DNA from: UMGS1307 sp964523005 | GTDB lineage: Bacteria; Bacillota; Clostridia; Oscillospirales; CAG-382 | Length of the DNA: 25,828 nucleotides | NCBI GenBank assembly: GCA_964523005.1 | Contig: CAZFZL010000004.1 | Span: forward strand, 1-25,828 | Reading direction: 5' to 3' | In this document: positions 1 through 9,017 of the stretch, piece after piece | Numbering within the stretch: position 1 is the first letter of the stretch | Layout of the letters: every line of letters starts with the position of its first letter | Notes under the pieces: model-generated | Seen by the model: the letters and a program-made list of their open reading frames with translations, nothing else | Databases searched by the model: none | What the model was told of the DNA's origin: nothing | Made by a program: the position numbers and the translations under genes

Positions 1-568
1 ACTCATTCGCGTAAAGCTCGGCAAGCCGGTCATCTTTGCGCAGAAGCGCCCCGGAAAGAATGAAAAGATATTCGTACTCAGAAAGTTCAGAACGATGACC
101 GACACGCGCGGCGAGGACGGAAAACTGCTGCCCGACAGAGACAGGATCACGCGCTTCGGTGCGTTCCTGCGCGCTTCGAGCCTTGACGAGCTGCCGGAGC
201 TTTTGAACATACTCAAGGGTGAGATGAGCTTCGTCGGACCGCGTCCGCTGATCCCCGAATACCTGCCGTATTATACCGATCGCGAGCATCACAGACACGA
301 TGCGGTCCCCGGTCTTACCGGCTGGGCACAGGTCAACGGAAGGAACAATCTGACGTGGGAGAAAAAATTCGGATATGACCTTGAATACGTTGAAAAATGC
401 AGCTTCACGTTCGACTGCAAAATAGTTTTGATGACGGCTGTAAAGGTACTCAAACGTGAGGATGTCGTCAGCGACGGCAATTATATAAACCCGAATTTCG
501 ATCAGTACCGCATTGCACAGCAAAGCGAAAAGTCGGGTGAAAAGGATAATAACAACGGTGAAGCATAA
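1..568 (+). CDS. Initiating sugar-1-phosphate transferase (PglC-like), 5' truncated
   Basis: This is the C-terminal part of a bacterial sugar transferase (PF02397 family), a phosphoglycosyl transferase that moves a sugar-1-phosphate from a UDP-sugar onto undecaprenyl phosphate at the inner face of the membrane. The reading frame (codons from base 2) is open to the window edge, so the start and the N-terminal membrane hairpin lie upstream. Visible family motifs are KFRTM, the DELPELLN...FVGPRPL block and PGLTGWAQVNGRN. The stop is TAA at 566-568. The next gene is a PglD-like acetyltransferase 33 bases downstream, which suggests the substrate is a UDP-diacetylated amino sugar of the bacillosamine type. 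That substrate is inferred from the neighbours; the family call is firm. Other sugar transferases of this family use galactose or GalNAc, so the exact sugar stays open. Confidence 0.93.
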   Translation, partial: LIRVKLGKPVIFAQKRPGKNEKIFVLRKFRTMTDTRGEDGKLLPDRDRITRFGAFLRASSLDELPELLNILKGEMSFVGPRPLIPEYLPYYTDREHHRHDAVPGLTGWAQVNGRNNLTWEKKFGYDLEYVEKCSFTFDCKIVLMTAVKVLKREDVVSDGNYINPNFDQYRIAQQSEKSGEKDNNNGEA

Positions 569-601
569 GTCCTTCGCCGTTTTGGCGCATCGGAGGGGAA
601 A

Positions 602-1213
602 ATGATAAAGAGTGTAGTGGTGATCGGTGCAAGCGGCCACGGAAAAGTAATCGCAGACATTATAATCAGCAGCGGCGACCGTGTCGTTGGTTTTCTTGAC
701 GATGACCCTTCGGCGGCTGATGTCGGAAGCATACGCGTGCTTGGGCGTATTTGTGATTACGGGAAGTACCGCGATTATGAAATGATAGTAGCCATAGGCA
801 ATTCATCTATAAGACAAAAGCTAACCGAACGGTTTGAAGGAGTGCGCTGGTATACTGCTGTCCATCCCAGCGCCGTTATCTCGAAAATAGGTGTGCAGAT
901 CGGCGAAGGCTCCGCTGTAATGGCGAATGCAGTTGTAAACCCGTGCGCTGTAATAGGAAAACATACGATCATCAACACCTCCGCTGTCGTTGAACACGAT
1001 AACAGGATCGGAGATTTTTCTCATATTTCCGTCGGCACTCATCTCGGCGGCACTGTTACGATCGGAGATCATACATGGGTCGGTATAGGTACGAGCGTAA
1101 AAAACAACGTTTCGATATGCAGCGGCTGTACGATCGGTGCCGGAACCGTGGTGGTCAGGGATATAAAGGAGAGCGGAACATATGTCGGAACACCCGCAAG
1201 AAAAGTCAAATAA
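602..1213 (+). CDS. Sugar N/O-acetyltransferase, PglD/NeuD family
   Basis: A 203-residue left-handed beta-helix acetyltransferase of the NeuD/PglD type, which acetylates an amino sugar (or sialic acid) with acetyl-CoA in the cytoplasm. The N-terminus has a Rossmann-like nucleotide-binding start (VVIGASGHGKVIADI, residues 5-19). Hexapeptide repeats run from about residue 90 to the end. The VVEHDNRIGDFSHIS segment carries the expected catalytic His-Asp pair, and the end TYVGTPARKVK is typical of the fold. GGAGGGG ends four bases before the ATG. Length matches the family (about 200 residues). The gene sits between a PglC-like transferase and a PglA-like GT4, as in bacillosamine glycan loci. The aminotransferase and dehydratase that would make its substrate are not in the window. 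Confidence 0.88.
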   Translation: MIKSVVVIGASGHGKVIADIIISSGDRVVGFLDDDPSAADVGSIRVLGRICDYGKYRDYEMIVAIGNSSIRQKLTERFEGVRWYTAVHPSAVISKIGVQIGEGSAVMANAVVNPCAVIGKHTIINTSAVVEHDNRIGDFSHISVGTHLGGTVTIGDHTWVGIGTSVKNNVSICSGCTIGAGTVVVRDIKESGTYVGTPARKVK

Positions 1214-2312
1214 GCGCGTTCTGGTTCTTGCCAATTACGATCTGGGACTGTATCAGTTTCGCGGTGATCTTCTGAAAGCGTTGATCAGCGAAGGATGCGA
1301 GGTCTATATTTCGCTTCCTGACGGTGAATGGATAGAACGAATGACGGCGTTCGGGTGCCGCTTTATAAACACTCCGCTGGAACGGCGCGGAATGAATCCG
1401 CTCAAGGATGCGGCGCTGCTTTTCCGGTATCGCCGAATCATTGCGAAGGTCAGACCGGAGCTTGTAATAACATATACAATAAAGCCCAATATATACGGAG
1501 CGCTCGTGTGCCGCATGACGCATACTCCGTGTTGTGTAAATATCACGGGGCTCGGCGGTGTGTTTGACAAAGGCGGGCTGCTGAAACGGTTTGTGCTGGC
1601 GATGTATAAACCGGCATTGAAAAAAGCGCTGTGTGTTTTTTTTGAAAACGCTCAGAATTGTAAGGACCTGATGAAAACAGGCGTTGTACCGGACGGCAAA
1701 GCTCATGTGCTCCACGGCGCAGGCGTCAGCCTTGAATGCTTTCCGTTCGTCGAATATCCTGCCGATAACAAAACTGTACGCTTTCTGTTCGCCGGTCGAA
1801 TAATGAAGGAAAAAGGCGTAGATGAGCTGTTCGAAGCGGCTCGCCGGCTTCGCTCGGAGTACGGCGACAGCGTAAAGGTCGCGATGGCAGGACCGTTTGA
1901 GGACAGCTATAAACAGACGGTCGACGAACTGTGCCGGGAAAAAATCATAGAATACCTGGGATACGCCGACGATATGGCGGCGCTGTATGCCGACGCGCAC
2001 TGCGTCGTGCTTCCCTCATACCATGAGGGAATGTCGAACGTCCTTCTTGAGGGCGCGGCGACGGGCAGACCGCTTATCACGAGCAATATACACGGCTGTC
2101 TTGAAGCGGTGGACGACGGTGGAAACGGCTTTCTCTGCGAGGTGCGCAGCAGTGAAGCGCTGTACGAAGCGATGAAGCGCTTCGTCGAAACACCGTATGA
2201 GAAGAAAAAAGCGATGGGCGCTCATTCGCGAACGGTCGCCGAGCGTGATTTCGATAAAAAGAAGGTCGTCGGCGAAACGCTGGCGGTCATAAAAAAAGCG
2301 CTTGGGCAATGA
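1182..2312 (+). CDS. Family 4 glycosyltransferase, PglA-like
   Basis: A 376-residue GT-B fold retaining glycosyltransferase, acting on a lipid-linked sugar at the cytoplasmic membrane. The N-terminal domain starts KRVLVLANYDLGLYQFR and contains the ITYTIKPNIYGA and VNITGLGGVF segments shared with GalNAc transferases such as PglA. The C-terminal nucleotide-sugar domain has the FAGRIMKEKGVDEL block and the E-x7-E motif in PSYHEGMSNVLLEGA. The start ATG overlaps the previous gene by 32 bases and is supported by AAAGGAGAG at 1165-1173, eight bases upstream. The overlap implies translational coupling. By analogy with PglA it would add the second sugar of the unit; the donor and linkage are not readable from sequence. 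Confidence 0.9.
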   Translation: MSEHPQEKSNKRVLVLANYDLGLYQFRGDLLKALISEGCEVYISLPDGEWIERMTAFGCRFINTPLERRGMNPLKDAALLFRYRRIIAKVRPELVITYTIKPNIYGALVCRMTHTPCCVNITGLGGVFDKGGLLKRFVLAMYKPALKKALCVFFENAQNCKDLMKTGVVPDGKAHVLHGAGVSLECFPFVEYPADNKTVRFLFAGRIMKEKGVDELFEAARRLRSEYGDSVKVAMAGPFEDSYKQTVDELCREKIIEYLGYADDMAALYADAHCVVLPSYHEGMSNVLLEGAATGRPLITSNIHGCLEAVDDGGNGFLCEVRSSEALYEAMKRFVETPYEKKKAMGAHSRTVAERDFDKKKVVGETLAVIKKALGQ

Positions 2313-2343
2313 CGTAAAAAAACACGGAAGGACACGGCGTAGC

Positions 2344-3459
2344 ATGGAAACGATAAGAGTACTTCAGGCAGTCACACACATGAACCGCGGCGGTCTTGAA
2401 ACGATGCTCATGAATTATTACCGGAACGTCGACAGAGACAGAGTGCAGTTCGATTTTCTTACGCACAGAAGCGAAAAGAAGGATTACGACGACGAGATAC
2501 TTGCTCTCGGCTCAAGGATATTCCATCTTCCGGCGCTCAATCCCGTTTCGCCTGTCTATCTTCGTGCCCTCAACTCGTTTTTTGCGTCGCATCCCGAATA
2601 CAGGATCGTACATTCGCACCTCGACTGCATGAGCGGAGTCGTGCTGAAATCGGCTATGAAGCACGGCGTCCCCGTCAGAATAGCACACAGTCACACGACG
2701 TTTGTCAATTCAGGCATCGGCAAAAGCATCAAGCTCGCTTATAAAAAAAGCATCCCGCGCTACGCCACTCAACTGTTTGCCTGCAGTGAACAGGCAGGGC
2801 GTTTTATGTTCGGGAACGAACGGTTTTATATATTCAAAAATGCGCTTGACACAAGCAGATTCGCGTTTTCTCCAGCCGACCGTGAGCGCATACGGACACA
2901 ATACGACCTGAGAGACGATACCGTGATCGGTCACGTCGGAAGCTTTTCAGAGCCGAAGAACCACCCGTTCATCATCGATGTGTTCGCACAGTATCTCAAG
3001 CTCGACCCGTCCGCGCATCTGCTGCTCGTCGGCAACGGCGAAGCCGGACAGAGCATCGCCGAAAAGGTCAACAGGCTGGGTATCGCCGACAGGGTGATAC
3101 TCACCGGCGTGAGAAACGATATACCGGCGCTTTTGTCCGCGTTCGACGTCTTTCTCTTCCCGTCGCTGTTTGAAGGCTTTCCCGTGTCGCTTATAGAGGC
3201 GCAGACGTCCGGACTGAAATGCTTCGCTTCAGACGCTATCACAAGCGAGGCAGTGCTTACGGACACTGTAACGATGCTTCCTCTCAGCATGAGCAAAGCC
3301 GAATGGGCAAAGCTCATAAAAGCGTCGTTGCCCTATGAACGGCGCTCGCACGCTTCGGAGATAGCTGCGTGCGGTTATGATATAAAGCAGGCGGCGTCAG
3401 AGCTTGAGGAAGGTTATATCAGACTTTGGGAAGGAACGGAGAGGGTTGAAAATGAATGA
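2344..3459 (+). CDS. Family 4 glycosyltransferase, EpsF-like
   Basis: A 371-residue GT4 enzyme. The opening METIRVLQAVTHMNRGGLET followed by MLMNYYRNVDRDRVQFDFL is the signature of EpsF-type exopolysaccharide glycosyltransferases of Gram-positive bacteria. The C-terminal domain has GHVGSFSEPKNH and the E-x7-E motif in PSLFEGFPVSLIEAQ. I chose the ATG at 2344 because GGAAGGA (2326-2332) lies 11 bases upstream and the family N-terminus begins there. An upstream in-frame ATG at 2302 would add 14 residues that look like read-through from the preceding gene and lacks a ribosome site. The 3' end overlaps the next gene by eight bases. The sugar transferred is unknown. Confidence 0.9.
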   Translation: METIRVLQAVTHMNRGGLETMLMNYYRNVDRDRVQFDFLTHRSEKKDYDDEILALGSRIFHLPALNPVSPVYLRALNSFFASHPEYRIVHSHLDCMSGVVLKSAMKHGVPVRIAHSHTTFVNSGIGKSIKLAYKKSIPRYATQLFACSEQAGRFMFGNERFYIFKNALDTSRFAFSPADRERIRTQYDLRDDTVIGHVGSFSEPKNHPFIIDVFAQYLKLDPSAHLLLVGNGEAGQSIAEKVNRLGIADRVILTGVRNDIPALLSAFDVFLFPSLFEGFPVSLIEAQTSGLKCFASDAITSEAVLTDTVTMLPLSMSKAEWAKLIKASLPYERRSHASEIAACGYDIKQAASELEEGYIRLWEGTERVENE

Positions 3460-4504
3460 TAAAAATATCGTTTCCGTGATCATAGCAGTATATAATATCG
3501 CTCCGCTGCTGAAAAAATGCATAGTGTCAATAACGGAGCAGACCTACGATGATCTTGAGATAATAATAGTCAACGACGGCTCGACCGACAACAGCCTTGA
3601 AATATGCAAAGAGTATGCAAAAACAGACGCAAGGATAAAGATCGTCGACAAGAAGAACGAAGGCATTGAGAAAGCAAGGCTGACCGGGCTTGAGCACGCG
3701 CACGGCGAATGGGTGCGCTTCGTCGACGGCGACGACTGGCTCCCGAAAAGGTCGATTGAAATACTCGTCGAAAACGCGCTCAAATACGACGCGGATGTCG
3801 TGGTCGGGACGCTTTACAGGGTAATAGACAAATATGCGCTCATAAGAAAGAAGAGCGTAATGCACGCCGAAAAAACAGAAGTCATCGACAACGCCACCTT
3901 TATGGAAAAGTATTACAGAAGCTTTTTCGGCGTGAATATCGTATCCGTAGGCCTTTGTGAGAAGCTCTATCGCCGCGAGGTGATCGTGTCGGCTTCACTG
4001 CACGCTGTCGGCGTCACCCATTCCGAGGATCTGAATTTCAATGTGCGTGTGATGCCGCTTGCGAAGAAGATCGTGTGGATACCCGATAACGTGTATTATT
4101 ATCGCTACGGCGGCATGACCAACAGGGTCAATCCGAGAATGATGGACGATGCGTGTACGTCGTATTCGTTCAGAAAACCGTATGTACAAAGGTATTCTGT
4201 CCCCGACGGAGAATTGTATCTTGCGTGTGAGCTGAAGAACTTTCTTTATACGTTCGCCGTTTCACTGACCGTGTTCAACGCAGAAAACGCATCGCAGCTC
4301 GTCGCAGCCGCTATGGCAAAAGAAGAACTCAAGGAAGCCGTACGCATATGCATTGAAAAAGGACGCATCGGCAAACAACAGGGTCTTACAATACTCAACG
4401 GCGACGCGGATGGCTATATAAAAAGCATCGCTCCCGATATCGACAGGGCAAAAAAGCTTCATAAAATAAAGAAGACTGCCGTTTCGATACTTCAGCACCT
4501 GTGA
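3452..4504 (+). CDS. Family 2 glycosyltransferase
   Basis: A 350-residue GT-A fold inverting glycosyltransferase for polysaccharide assembly. Residues 5-16 (NIVSVIIAVYNI) start the nucleotide-sugar domain, NDGSTDNS (41-48) is the UDP-binding motif and DGDDW (92-96) holds the metal-binding DxD. Residues beyond about 230 are a less conserved, mostly helical C-terminal domain. The ATG at 3452 is preceded by GGAGAGGG (3438-3445) and overlaps the end of the EpsF-like gene (ATGAATGA), a coupling arrangement. An in-frame ATG at 3404 is inside the upstream gene without a ribosome site and was not used. No transmembrane segment is evident. Donor and acceptor are unknown. Confidence 0.9.
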   Translation: MNDKNIVSVIIAVYNIAPLLKKCIVSITEQTYDDLEIIIVNDGSTDNSLEICKEYAKTDARIKIVDKKNEGIEKARLTGLEHAHGEWVRFVDGDDWLPKRSIEILVENALKYDADVVVGTLYRVIDKYALIRKKSVMHAEKTEVIDNATFMEKYYRSFFGVNIVSVGLCEKLYRREVIVSASLHAVGVTHSEDLNFNVRVMPLAKKIVWIPDNVYYYRYGGMTNRVNPRMMDDACTSYSFRKPYVQRYSVPDGELYLACELKNFLYTFAVSLTVFNAENASQLVAAAMAKEELKEAVRICIEKGRIGKQQGLTILNGDADGYIKSIAPDIDRAKKLHKIKKTAVSILQHL

Positions 4505-4517
4505 AAAGAAAGGAAAT

Positions 4518-5060
4518 ATGATGTTTTTAAGCAATATTTCAAGGCTGATACGCGGTGAGATACCTACGAAAACGCTCATAAAGCGCGGCATGAAGGTCGG
4601 CACGGGCTTCAACCGTCAGCAGGGCGTATATCTTGATCCGACCCACTGCTGGCTCATCGAGATCGGCGATAACGTCACGATGTCAGTCCATGTCACGCTC
4701 CTTGCGCACGACGCAAGCACCAAGGCGATATGCGGTTATACAAAGCTCGGCAGGATCACCGTCGGCAGCGGCACTTTTATCGGCGCAGGCGCAACGCTGC
4801 TTCCCGGCGTAACGGTAGGCGAAGGCGCGATAATCGGCGCAGGAAGCGTCGTGACGCGCGACATCCCCGCATATACCATCGCGGCAGGCAGCCCGGCGCG
4901 TGTGATAAGAACACTTGAACAACAGAAGCAGCGTTTCGAGGAAAAACGGGAAAACAGCGTGTTTCTCGGCGAGGAATATACGATGCGCGGGAACGTGGAC
5001 GGGCAGAAAAAAGAAGAGATGAAAACGCTCTTATCAAAAAAAGACGTTTATATAATCTGA
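4518..5060 (+). CDS. Hexapeptide-repeat O-acetyltransferase (maltose/CapG-like)
   Basis: A 180-residue left-handed beta-helix acyltransferase, expected to O-acetylate a sugar of the polysaccharide using acetyl-CoA. The repeats run from about residue 45 (IEIGDNVTMS) to about 130, with the conserved His in TLLAHDAS as likely catalytic base. ITVGSGTFIGAGATLLPGV, GEGAIIGAGSVV and the closing AAGSPARVI are typical of the Maa/NodL/CapG group. A charged tail of about 45 residues follows the helix. Two adjacent ATG codons (4518 and 4521) are possible. AAAGGA at 4509-4514 is three bases from the first and six from the second, so the second is at least as likely. The gene is 13 bases after a GT2 gene in the same operon. 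The acetylated sugar is not known. Confidence 0.88.
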   Translation: MMFLSNISRLIRGEIPTKTLIKRGMKVGTGFNRQQGVYLDPTHCWLIEIGDNVTMSVHVTLLAHDASTKAICGYTKLGRITVGSGTFIGAGATLLPGVTVGEGAIIGAGSVVTRDIPAYTIAAGSPARVIRTLEQQKQRFEEKRENSVFLGEEYTMRGNVDGQKKEEMKTLLSKKDVYII

Positions 5061-5091
5061 GATCTATCATATCACGAAGGGAGCGATCCGA

Positions 5092-5985
5092 ATGAAAACG
5101 ACGCTGACGGTGTTTACACCGAGCTATAACAGAGCGAATACACTGCCGGCGCTTTACGCTTCGCTCAAAAAGCAAAGCCGCAAGGATTTTGAATGGCTCA
5201 TAATAGACGACGGCTCGACAGATAATACGCGCGAGGTCGTCGAAGCGTGGATCGAAACGGAGAAGGATTTTCCGATCTACTGCATACATAAGGAAAATGG
5301 CGGTCTGCACACCGGCTATAATACCGCGATCGCAAATATGACGACGGAGCTTTCCGTGTGTATCGATTCAGACGATATGCTCGCGGACGGCGCTGTCGAA
5401 AAGATTTTCAATATATGGGAAAAACAGCGCGGCGACGATATCGCCGGAATAGTCGGTCTCGATTTTGCAGTCGGCGGTGACAGGATCGGCTGTGAGCTGA
5501 AAACGGGTGAAATTATCAACGCGGCGACGCTGCTGTATCTCGGCGGCGGCGATAAAAAATACGTCGTGCGCAACGATCTGCTTCGAACGGTCGCTCCGAT
5601 GCCAGTATACGATGGCGAAAAGAATTTCAATCCGCATTATCTGATAATAAAACTGTCAAAAAACTATCGCTTCATTTCGCTCAACGAGGATCTGTGCGAC
5701 GTGGATTATCAGCCGGACGGAATGTCGGCAAATATAATGCGGCAGTTTATCAACTCTCCGCGCAGCTTTGCCGAGCTGCGGCGCGCGATAATGGAGCTCG
5801 GCGGCATAATGAAGCTTTCGTACAGATACAAAAACGCCGCACACTACGTTTCAAGCTGTATGCTTTCGCGGCAGAAGCGTTTTCTTGCGTCGTCTCCCGA
5901 TAAGCTCATTACAGTTTTGGCAGTACCGGCGGGCGTTGTCTTAACGCTTTTCGTTAAAAAAAAGGTCAGGAGGATGGATAAATGA
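5092..5985 (+). CDS. Family 2 glycosyltransferase
   Basis: A 297-residue GT-A glycosyltransferase. TVFTPSYNRANTLPALYASL starts the fold, DDGSTDNT (39-46) is the nucleotide-binding motif and IDSDDM (91-96) contains the DxD-type metal ligand set. The segment KENGGLHTGYNTAI is common in a subgroup of capsule GT2 enzymes. A hydrophobic stretch near the C-terminus (LITVLAVPAGVVLTLFV) followed by KKKVRR could anchor the protein to the membrane. The ribosome site GAAGGGAG lies upstream of the ATG after a 31-base gap. The last bases form an ATGA overlap with the GT32-like gene. The donor sugar is unknown. Confidence 0.9.
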   Translation: MKTTLTVFTPSYNRANTLPALYASLKKQSRKDFEWLIIDDGSTDNTREVVEAWIETEKDFPIYCIHKENGGLHTGYNTAIANMTTELSVCIDSDDMLADGAVEKIFNIWEKQRGDDIAGIVGLDFAVGGDRIGCELKTGEIINAATLLYLGGGDKKYVVRNDLLRTVAPMPVYDGEKNFNPHYLIIKLSKNYRFISLNEDLCDVDYQPDGMSANIMRQFINSPRSFAELRRAIMELGGIMKLSYRYKNAAHYVSSCMLSRQKRFLASSPDKLITVLAVPAGVVLTLFVKKKVRRMDK

Positions 5986-6686
5986 TACCGAAGATCATCC
6001 ATTACTGCTGGTTCGGCGGCAAAGAAAAGAGCCGCCTTGCAAAAAAATGCATCGAAAGCTGGAAGCGCTTCTGCCCCGATTACGAAATACGCGAGTGGAA
6101 CGAAGAGAATTTCGACGTCAATTCGTACAAGTTTACCGAGCAGGCGTATGAAGCGGGCAAATACGCGTTCGTCAGCGACGTGGCGCGGCTTTACGCCGTC
6201 TATACCTGCGGCGGATTCTATTTTGATACCGACGTAGAGCTCATCAGATGTCCGGATCAGCTGAGGAACGAGCCGGCTTTTATGGGCATGGAAAAAAGCC
6301 TGTATGTTGCGACGGGGCTCGGCTTCGGCGCTCAGGCAAAAAACGAGATCATCGGCGGCAATCTCAGAGAATACGAAAAAATGTCGTTTATCAACGACGA
6401 CGGCTCATACAATTTTGCCGGCTGTCCGCGCGTAACGACGAGGTTTCTCGAATCATACGGTCTCGTCCGTGAAAACGTATACCAGCGCCTTCCGGAGCTT
6501 ACCGTTTTTCCCTCGGAATACTTCGACCCGTTCGACAGCACGACGGGGATCATGAAAAAAACGAAAAATACATATTCCGTACATTGGTATAACCAGTCGT
6601 TCCTGAGCGTCGGTACGCGAATCAGGAGCAGGTTCGCACGCCCTTTCCACCGCCTGTTCGGAAAACGGAAAGGCGGCGATGCGTAG
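5982..6686 (+). CDS. GT32-type glycosyltransferase (DXD sugar-binding family)
   Basis: A 234-residue protein of the glycosyltransferase sugar-binding/DXD group (PF04488; OCH1-like, GT32), common in capsule clusters. It opens with IPKIIHYCWFGG, the usual N-terminus of the family, and carries the hallmark SDVARLYAVYTCGGFYFDTD (65-84), in which the DTD at 82-84 binds the metal-nucleotide complex. SVHWYNQSF near the end is also conserved in the family. The ATG overlaps the preceding stop (ATGA), so translation is probably coupled. The C-terminal tail is rich in Arg and Lys, which could favour membrane contact. It would add one sugar to the lipid-linked unit; which sugar cannot be told. Confidence 0.9.
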   Translation: MIPKIIHYCWFGGKEKSRLAKKCIESWKRFCPDYEIREWNEENFDVNSYKFTEQAYEAGKYAFVSDVARLYAVYTCGGFYFDTDVELIRCPDQLRNEPAFMGMEKSLYVATGLGFGAQAKNEIIGGNLREYEKMSFINDDGSYNFAGCPRVTTRFLESYGLVRENVYQRLPELTVFPSEYFDPFDSTTGIMKKTKNTYSVHWYNQSFLSVGTRIRSRFARPFHRLFGKRKGGDA

Positions 6687-7796
6687 ATGGATGATATCAC
6701 TGTTGCCGCGTTGATTGCCATAGCTCTTGCATTATGCAGCGATCTTGTCAACGCACGCCGCCGCAAGGACGGAAACGAGAAAAAAGAATGGCTTTTCGCG
6801 ATAGCCGTTATTTTGTTTCTCTCGCTGTACGGCGGGCTCAGGACGAGGTTCAACGATACCGGAACGTATATCAAGGCGTATGAAGGGATAGCAGGCTTCA
6901 GCAGTATCTCCGATTACGATATGTCCATCGGCTCGAACCCGGGCTTTTTCGTGTTGATAGCGATATTTAAGCTGTTCACAAAAGACTATCACGTCTTTAT
7001 ATTCGCGACGACGCTGTTCTGCGTGGCGTCCGTTGTGCTGTTTTTCAGAAAGTATTCACAGTATCTAAGCTTTCCCGTCGCGCTTTATATCATGACGGCA
7101 GCATACCTTTTTTCCTGCGCGGCGATAAAGCAGTGTCTTGCGATGGGGCTTTGTCTGATAGCAACGCATTTCTTCATTGAGAAAAAATGGGCGATGTATC
7201 TGATCTTCGTTTTATTGGCGGTGCTTATCCATCCGTATGCGGTGCTCTATCTGCTCGTTCCACTGATCGCTTCGAAGCCGTGGAGGACGCAGACGTACGC
7301 GGTCCTCATAGGAGCAGCCGCCGTGGCGTTTATGCTTACTCAGTTTATGGACCTGCTGCTCGACCTGACGAACGCGATAGGCGAGGAATTCGTTGAAGAA
7401 GATCTCAGCGGCGAGGGCGTCAACGTGATACGTGTTATCGTGTACGCGATACCGACCGTCCTTTCGTTCGTGTTCCGAAAAGAGCTGTACGAGAATTCTA
7501 CTCCGGCAGAAAACCTCATAACGAATCTGTCAGTGCTTTCGTTTGCACTGATGTTCGTAGGTATGTTCGGGACGGCGAATATGTTTGCGCGGCTGGCGAA
7601 CTATTTTCAGTATTTCTATATCATTTCTATCCCGTGGATATTGCTCAGACTGAAGACGAAGCTCAGGGAGGTCTATATTTACGCCTGCCTTGCCGGATTT
7701 GCCGGGTTCTACTATTACAGTTACTATATAAGCGTGGATTTCAACGCAAGCTTCGACCGTATAACGACCATTGAATTTATAAAAGGATTATTTTGA
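6687..7796 (+). CDS. Polysaccharide polymerase, EpsG/Wzy-like
   Basis: A 369-residue polytopic membrane protein with around ten hydrophobic segments. It resembles the EpsG family, the Gram-positive Wzy-type polymerases that join lipid-linked repeat units on the outer face of the membrane. The typical early motif is the YGGLRTRFNDTGTYIKAYE segment (about residues 48-66), and a large extracytoplasmic-type loop carries the acidic stretch EEFVEEDLSGEGVN. The late segment MFGTANMFARLANYFQ also fits the family. The ATG directly abuts the preceding TAG. AAAGG lies about 12-15 bases upstream. The stop overlaps the next start by one base. It is the only polymerase candidate in the window, which supports a Wzy-dependent route. 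Confidence 0.87.
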   Translation: MDDITVAALIAIALALCSDLVNARRRKDGNEKKEWLFAIAVILFLSLYGGLRTRFNDTGTYIKAYEGIAGFSSISDYDMSIGSNPGFFVLIAIFKLFTKDYHVFIFATTLFCVASVVLFFRKYSQYLSFPVALYIMTAAYLFSCAAIKQCLAMGLCLIATHFFIEKKWAMYLIFVLLAVLIHPYAVLYLLVPLIASKPWRTQTYAVLIGAAAVAFMLTQFMDLLLDLTNAIGEEFVEEDLSGEGVNVIRVIVYAIPTVLSFVFRKELYENSTPAENLITNLSVLSFALMFVGMFGTANMFARLANYFQYFYIISIPWILLRLKTKLREVYIYACLAGFAGFYYYSYYISVDFNASFDRITTIEFIKGLF

Positions 7797-8968
7797 TGAA
7801 AAAGGTTTTGATCATTCATCCTGATATGGAGCTGGGCGGCGCGGAGACGAGTCTTATCGGGCTGCTCGGTGCGCTTCGCGAGAGAGGGTGCGAGGTCGAT
7901 CTGTTTTTGTACAGACAGAGCGGCGAGCTGCTCAAAAGCATACCCGAAGGCGTGGCACTGCTCAACGAAAAAAGACAGTACCGCGCGCTCAACGTATCGA
8001 TAAAAGAGGCTCTCGGGCTGTGCTTTCCGATCGCGTGTGTACGTCTCGCGGTCAAGCTGTGGACGAATATATACAGAAAAAAATGCGACAGAACGTATTG
8101 GGTCAAACAGCTTGTGCATAAACACTCACTTTTGTTTCTCCCGCGCTTCGAAGGAGACTACGACGTGTGCCTGAGCTTCATCGATCCGCATTATATCGCG
8201 TGCCGAAAAGTCAACGCCGCAAGGACGTTCGGCTGGCTGCACACGGATTTCAGCCGTATCGGCTGCAAGGGCGAACGCGACAAACAGATGTGGGATATGC
8301 TCGATGTGATAGTAAACGTATCTGAAAGCTGCAAAAAAGCGTTCGACGCTGTGTATCCGTCGCTGAGGGAAAAATCATACGTCATAGAGAATATTCTGTC
8401 CGAAAGGCTCGTGCGTGAGCGCGCCGGCGCCAATATCGGCTGCGAGATGGATAAAGGCGCGGCGAAGCTGCTTTCGATAGGCAGATTCTGCGAAGCGAAA
8501 AATTTCGACAATGTGCCGGATATATGTATGAAAATACGCCGCGCCGGGATCGACTGCGTATGGTATCTCATCGGCTACGGAGGCGGTGAAGCACTCATAA
8601 GAGAGAAGATAAAACAAGCCGGCGCAGAAGACTGCGTCGTGTTGCTCGGCAAAAAGGAGAACCCGTATGCGTATATTGTACGGTGTGACGTTTACGTACA
8701 GCCGTCACGGTACGAGGGAAAATCCGTCACCGTAAGGGAAGCACAGATGCTCGGCAAATGCCCTGTCATAACGAAATATCCCACGTCGGCCGCGCAGCTC
8801 ACAGACGGCTTTGACGGGTATATCGTTCCTATGGACAACGACGGCTGCGCCGACGGAATCGTGAAGCTGATCAACGACACAGAAAAGATCAGACGGGCAG
8901 AAAACAACTGCCGCGCCGGCGATTATTCTAACGCGCAGCAGGCAGATAAGATAACCGGCGTTATCTGA
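7796..8968 (+). CDS. Family 4 glycosyltransferase
   Basis: A 390-residue GT-B glycosyltransferase. MKKVLIIHPDMELGGAETSL is a standard GT4 opening, GRFCEAKNFDNVPDICMKI marks the start of the donor-binding domain, and PSRYEGKSVTVREAQ carries the E-x7-E motif. The C-terminal end is Cys-rich compared with the other GT4 enzymes here. I use the ATG at 7796, which overlaps the preceding stop (TGATG), with AAAAGGA nine bases upstream. An in-frame TTG one codon earlier is less likely. A 49-base gap without a clear terminator follows before the pyruvyl transferase. Its sugar specificity is unknown. Confidence 0.9.
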   Translation: MKKVLIIHPDMELGGAETSLIGLLGALRERGCEVDLFLYRQSGELLKSIPEGVALLNEKRQYRALNVSIKEALGLCFPIACVRLAVKLWTNIYRKKCDRTYWVKQLVHKHSLLFLPRFEGDYDVCLSFIDPHYIACRKVNAARTFGWLHTDFSRIGCKGERDKQMWDMLDVIVNVSESCKKAFDAVYPSLREKSYVIENILSERLVRERAGANIGCEMDKGAAKLLSIGRFCEAKNFDNVPDICMKIRRAGIDCVWYLIGYGGGEALIREKIKQAGAEDCVVLLGKKENPYAYIVRCDVYVQPSRYEGKSVTVREAQMLGKCPVITKYPTSAAQLTDGFDGYIVPMDNDGCADGIVKLINDTEKIRRAENNCRAGDYSNAQQADKITGVI

Positions 8969-9017
8969 AACAGCTCAGAGCGTGCCGACGGAGCGTTAAA
9001 GAAAGGATAGCCGCGAA

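Noticed and set aside
1206..2000. Long open frame on the - strand inside the PglA-like gene (264 codons)
   Set aside because: It is fully antisense to a well-supported GT4 gene, has a composition typical of shadow frames (Arg, His, Phe-rich) and no recognisable motif.
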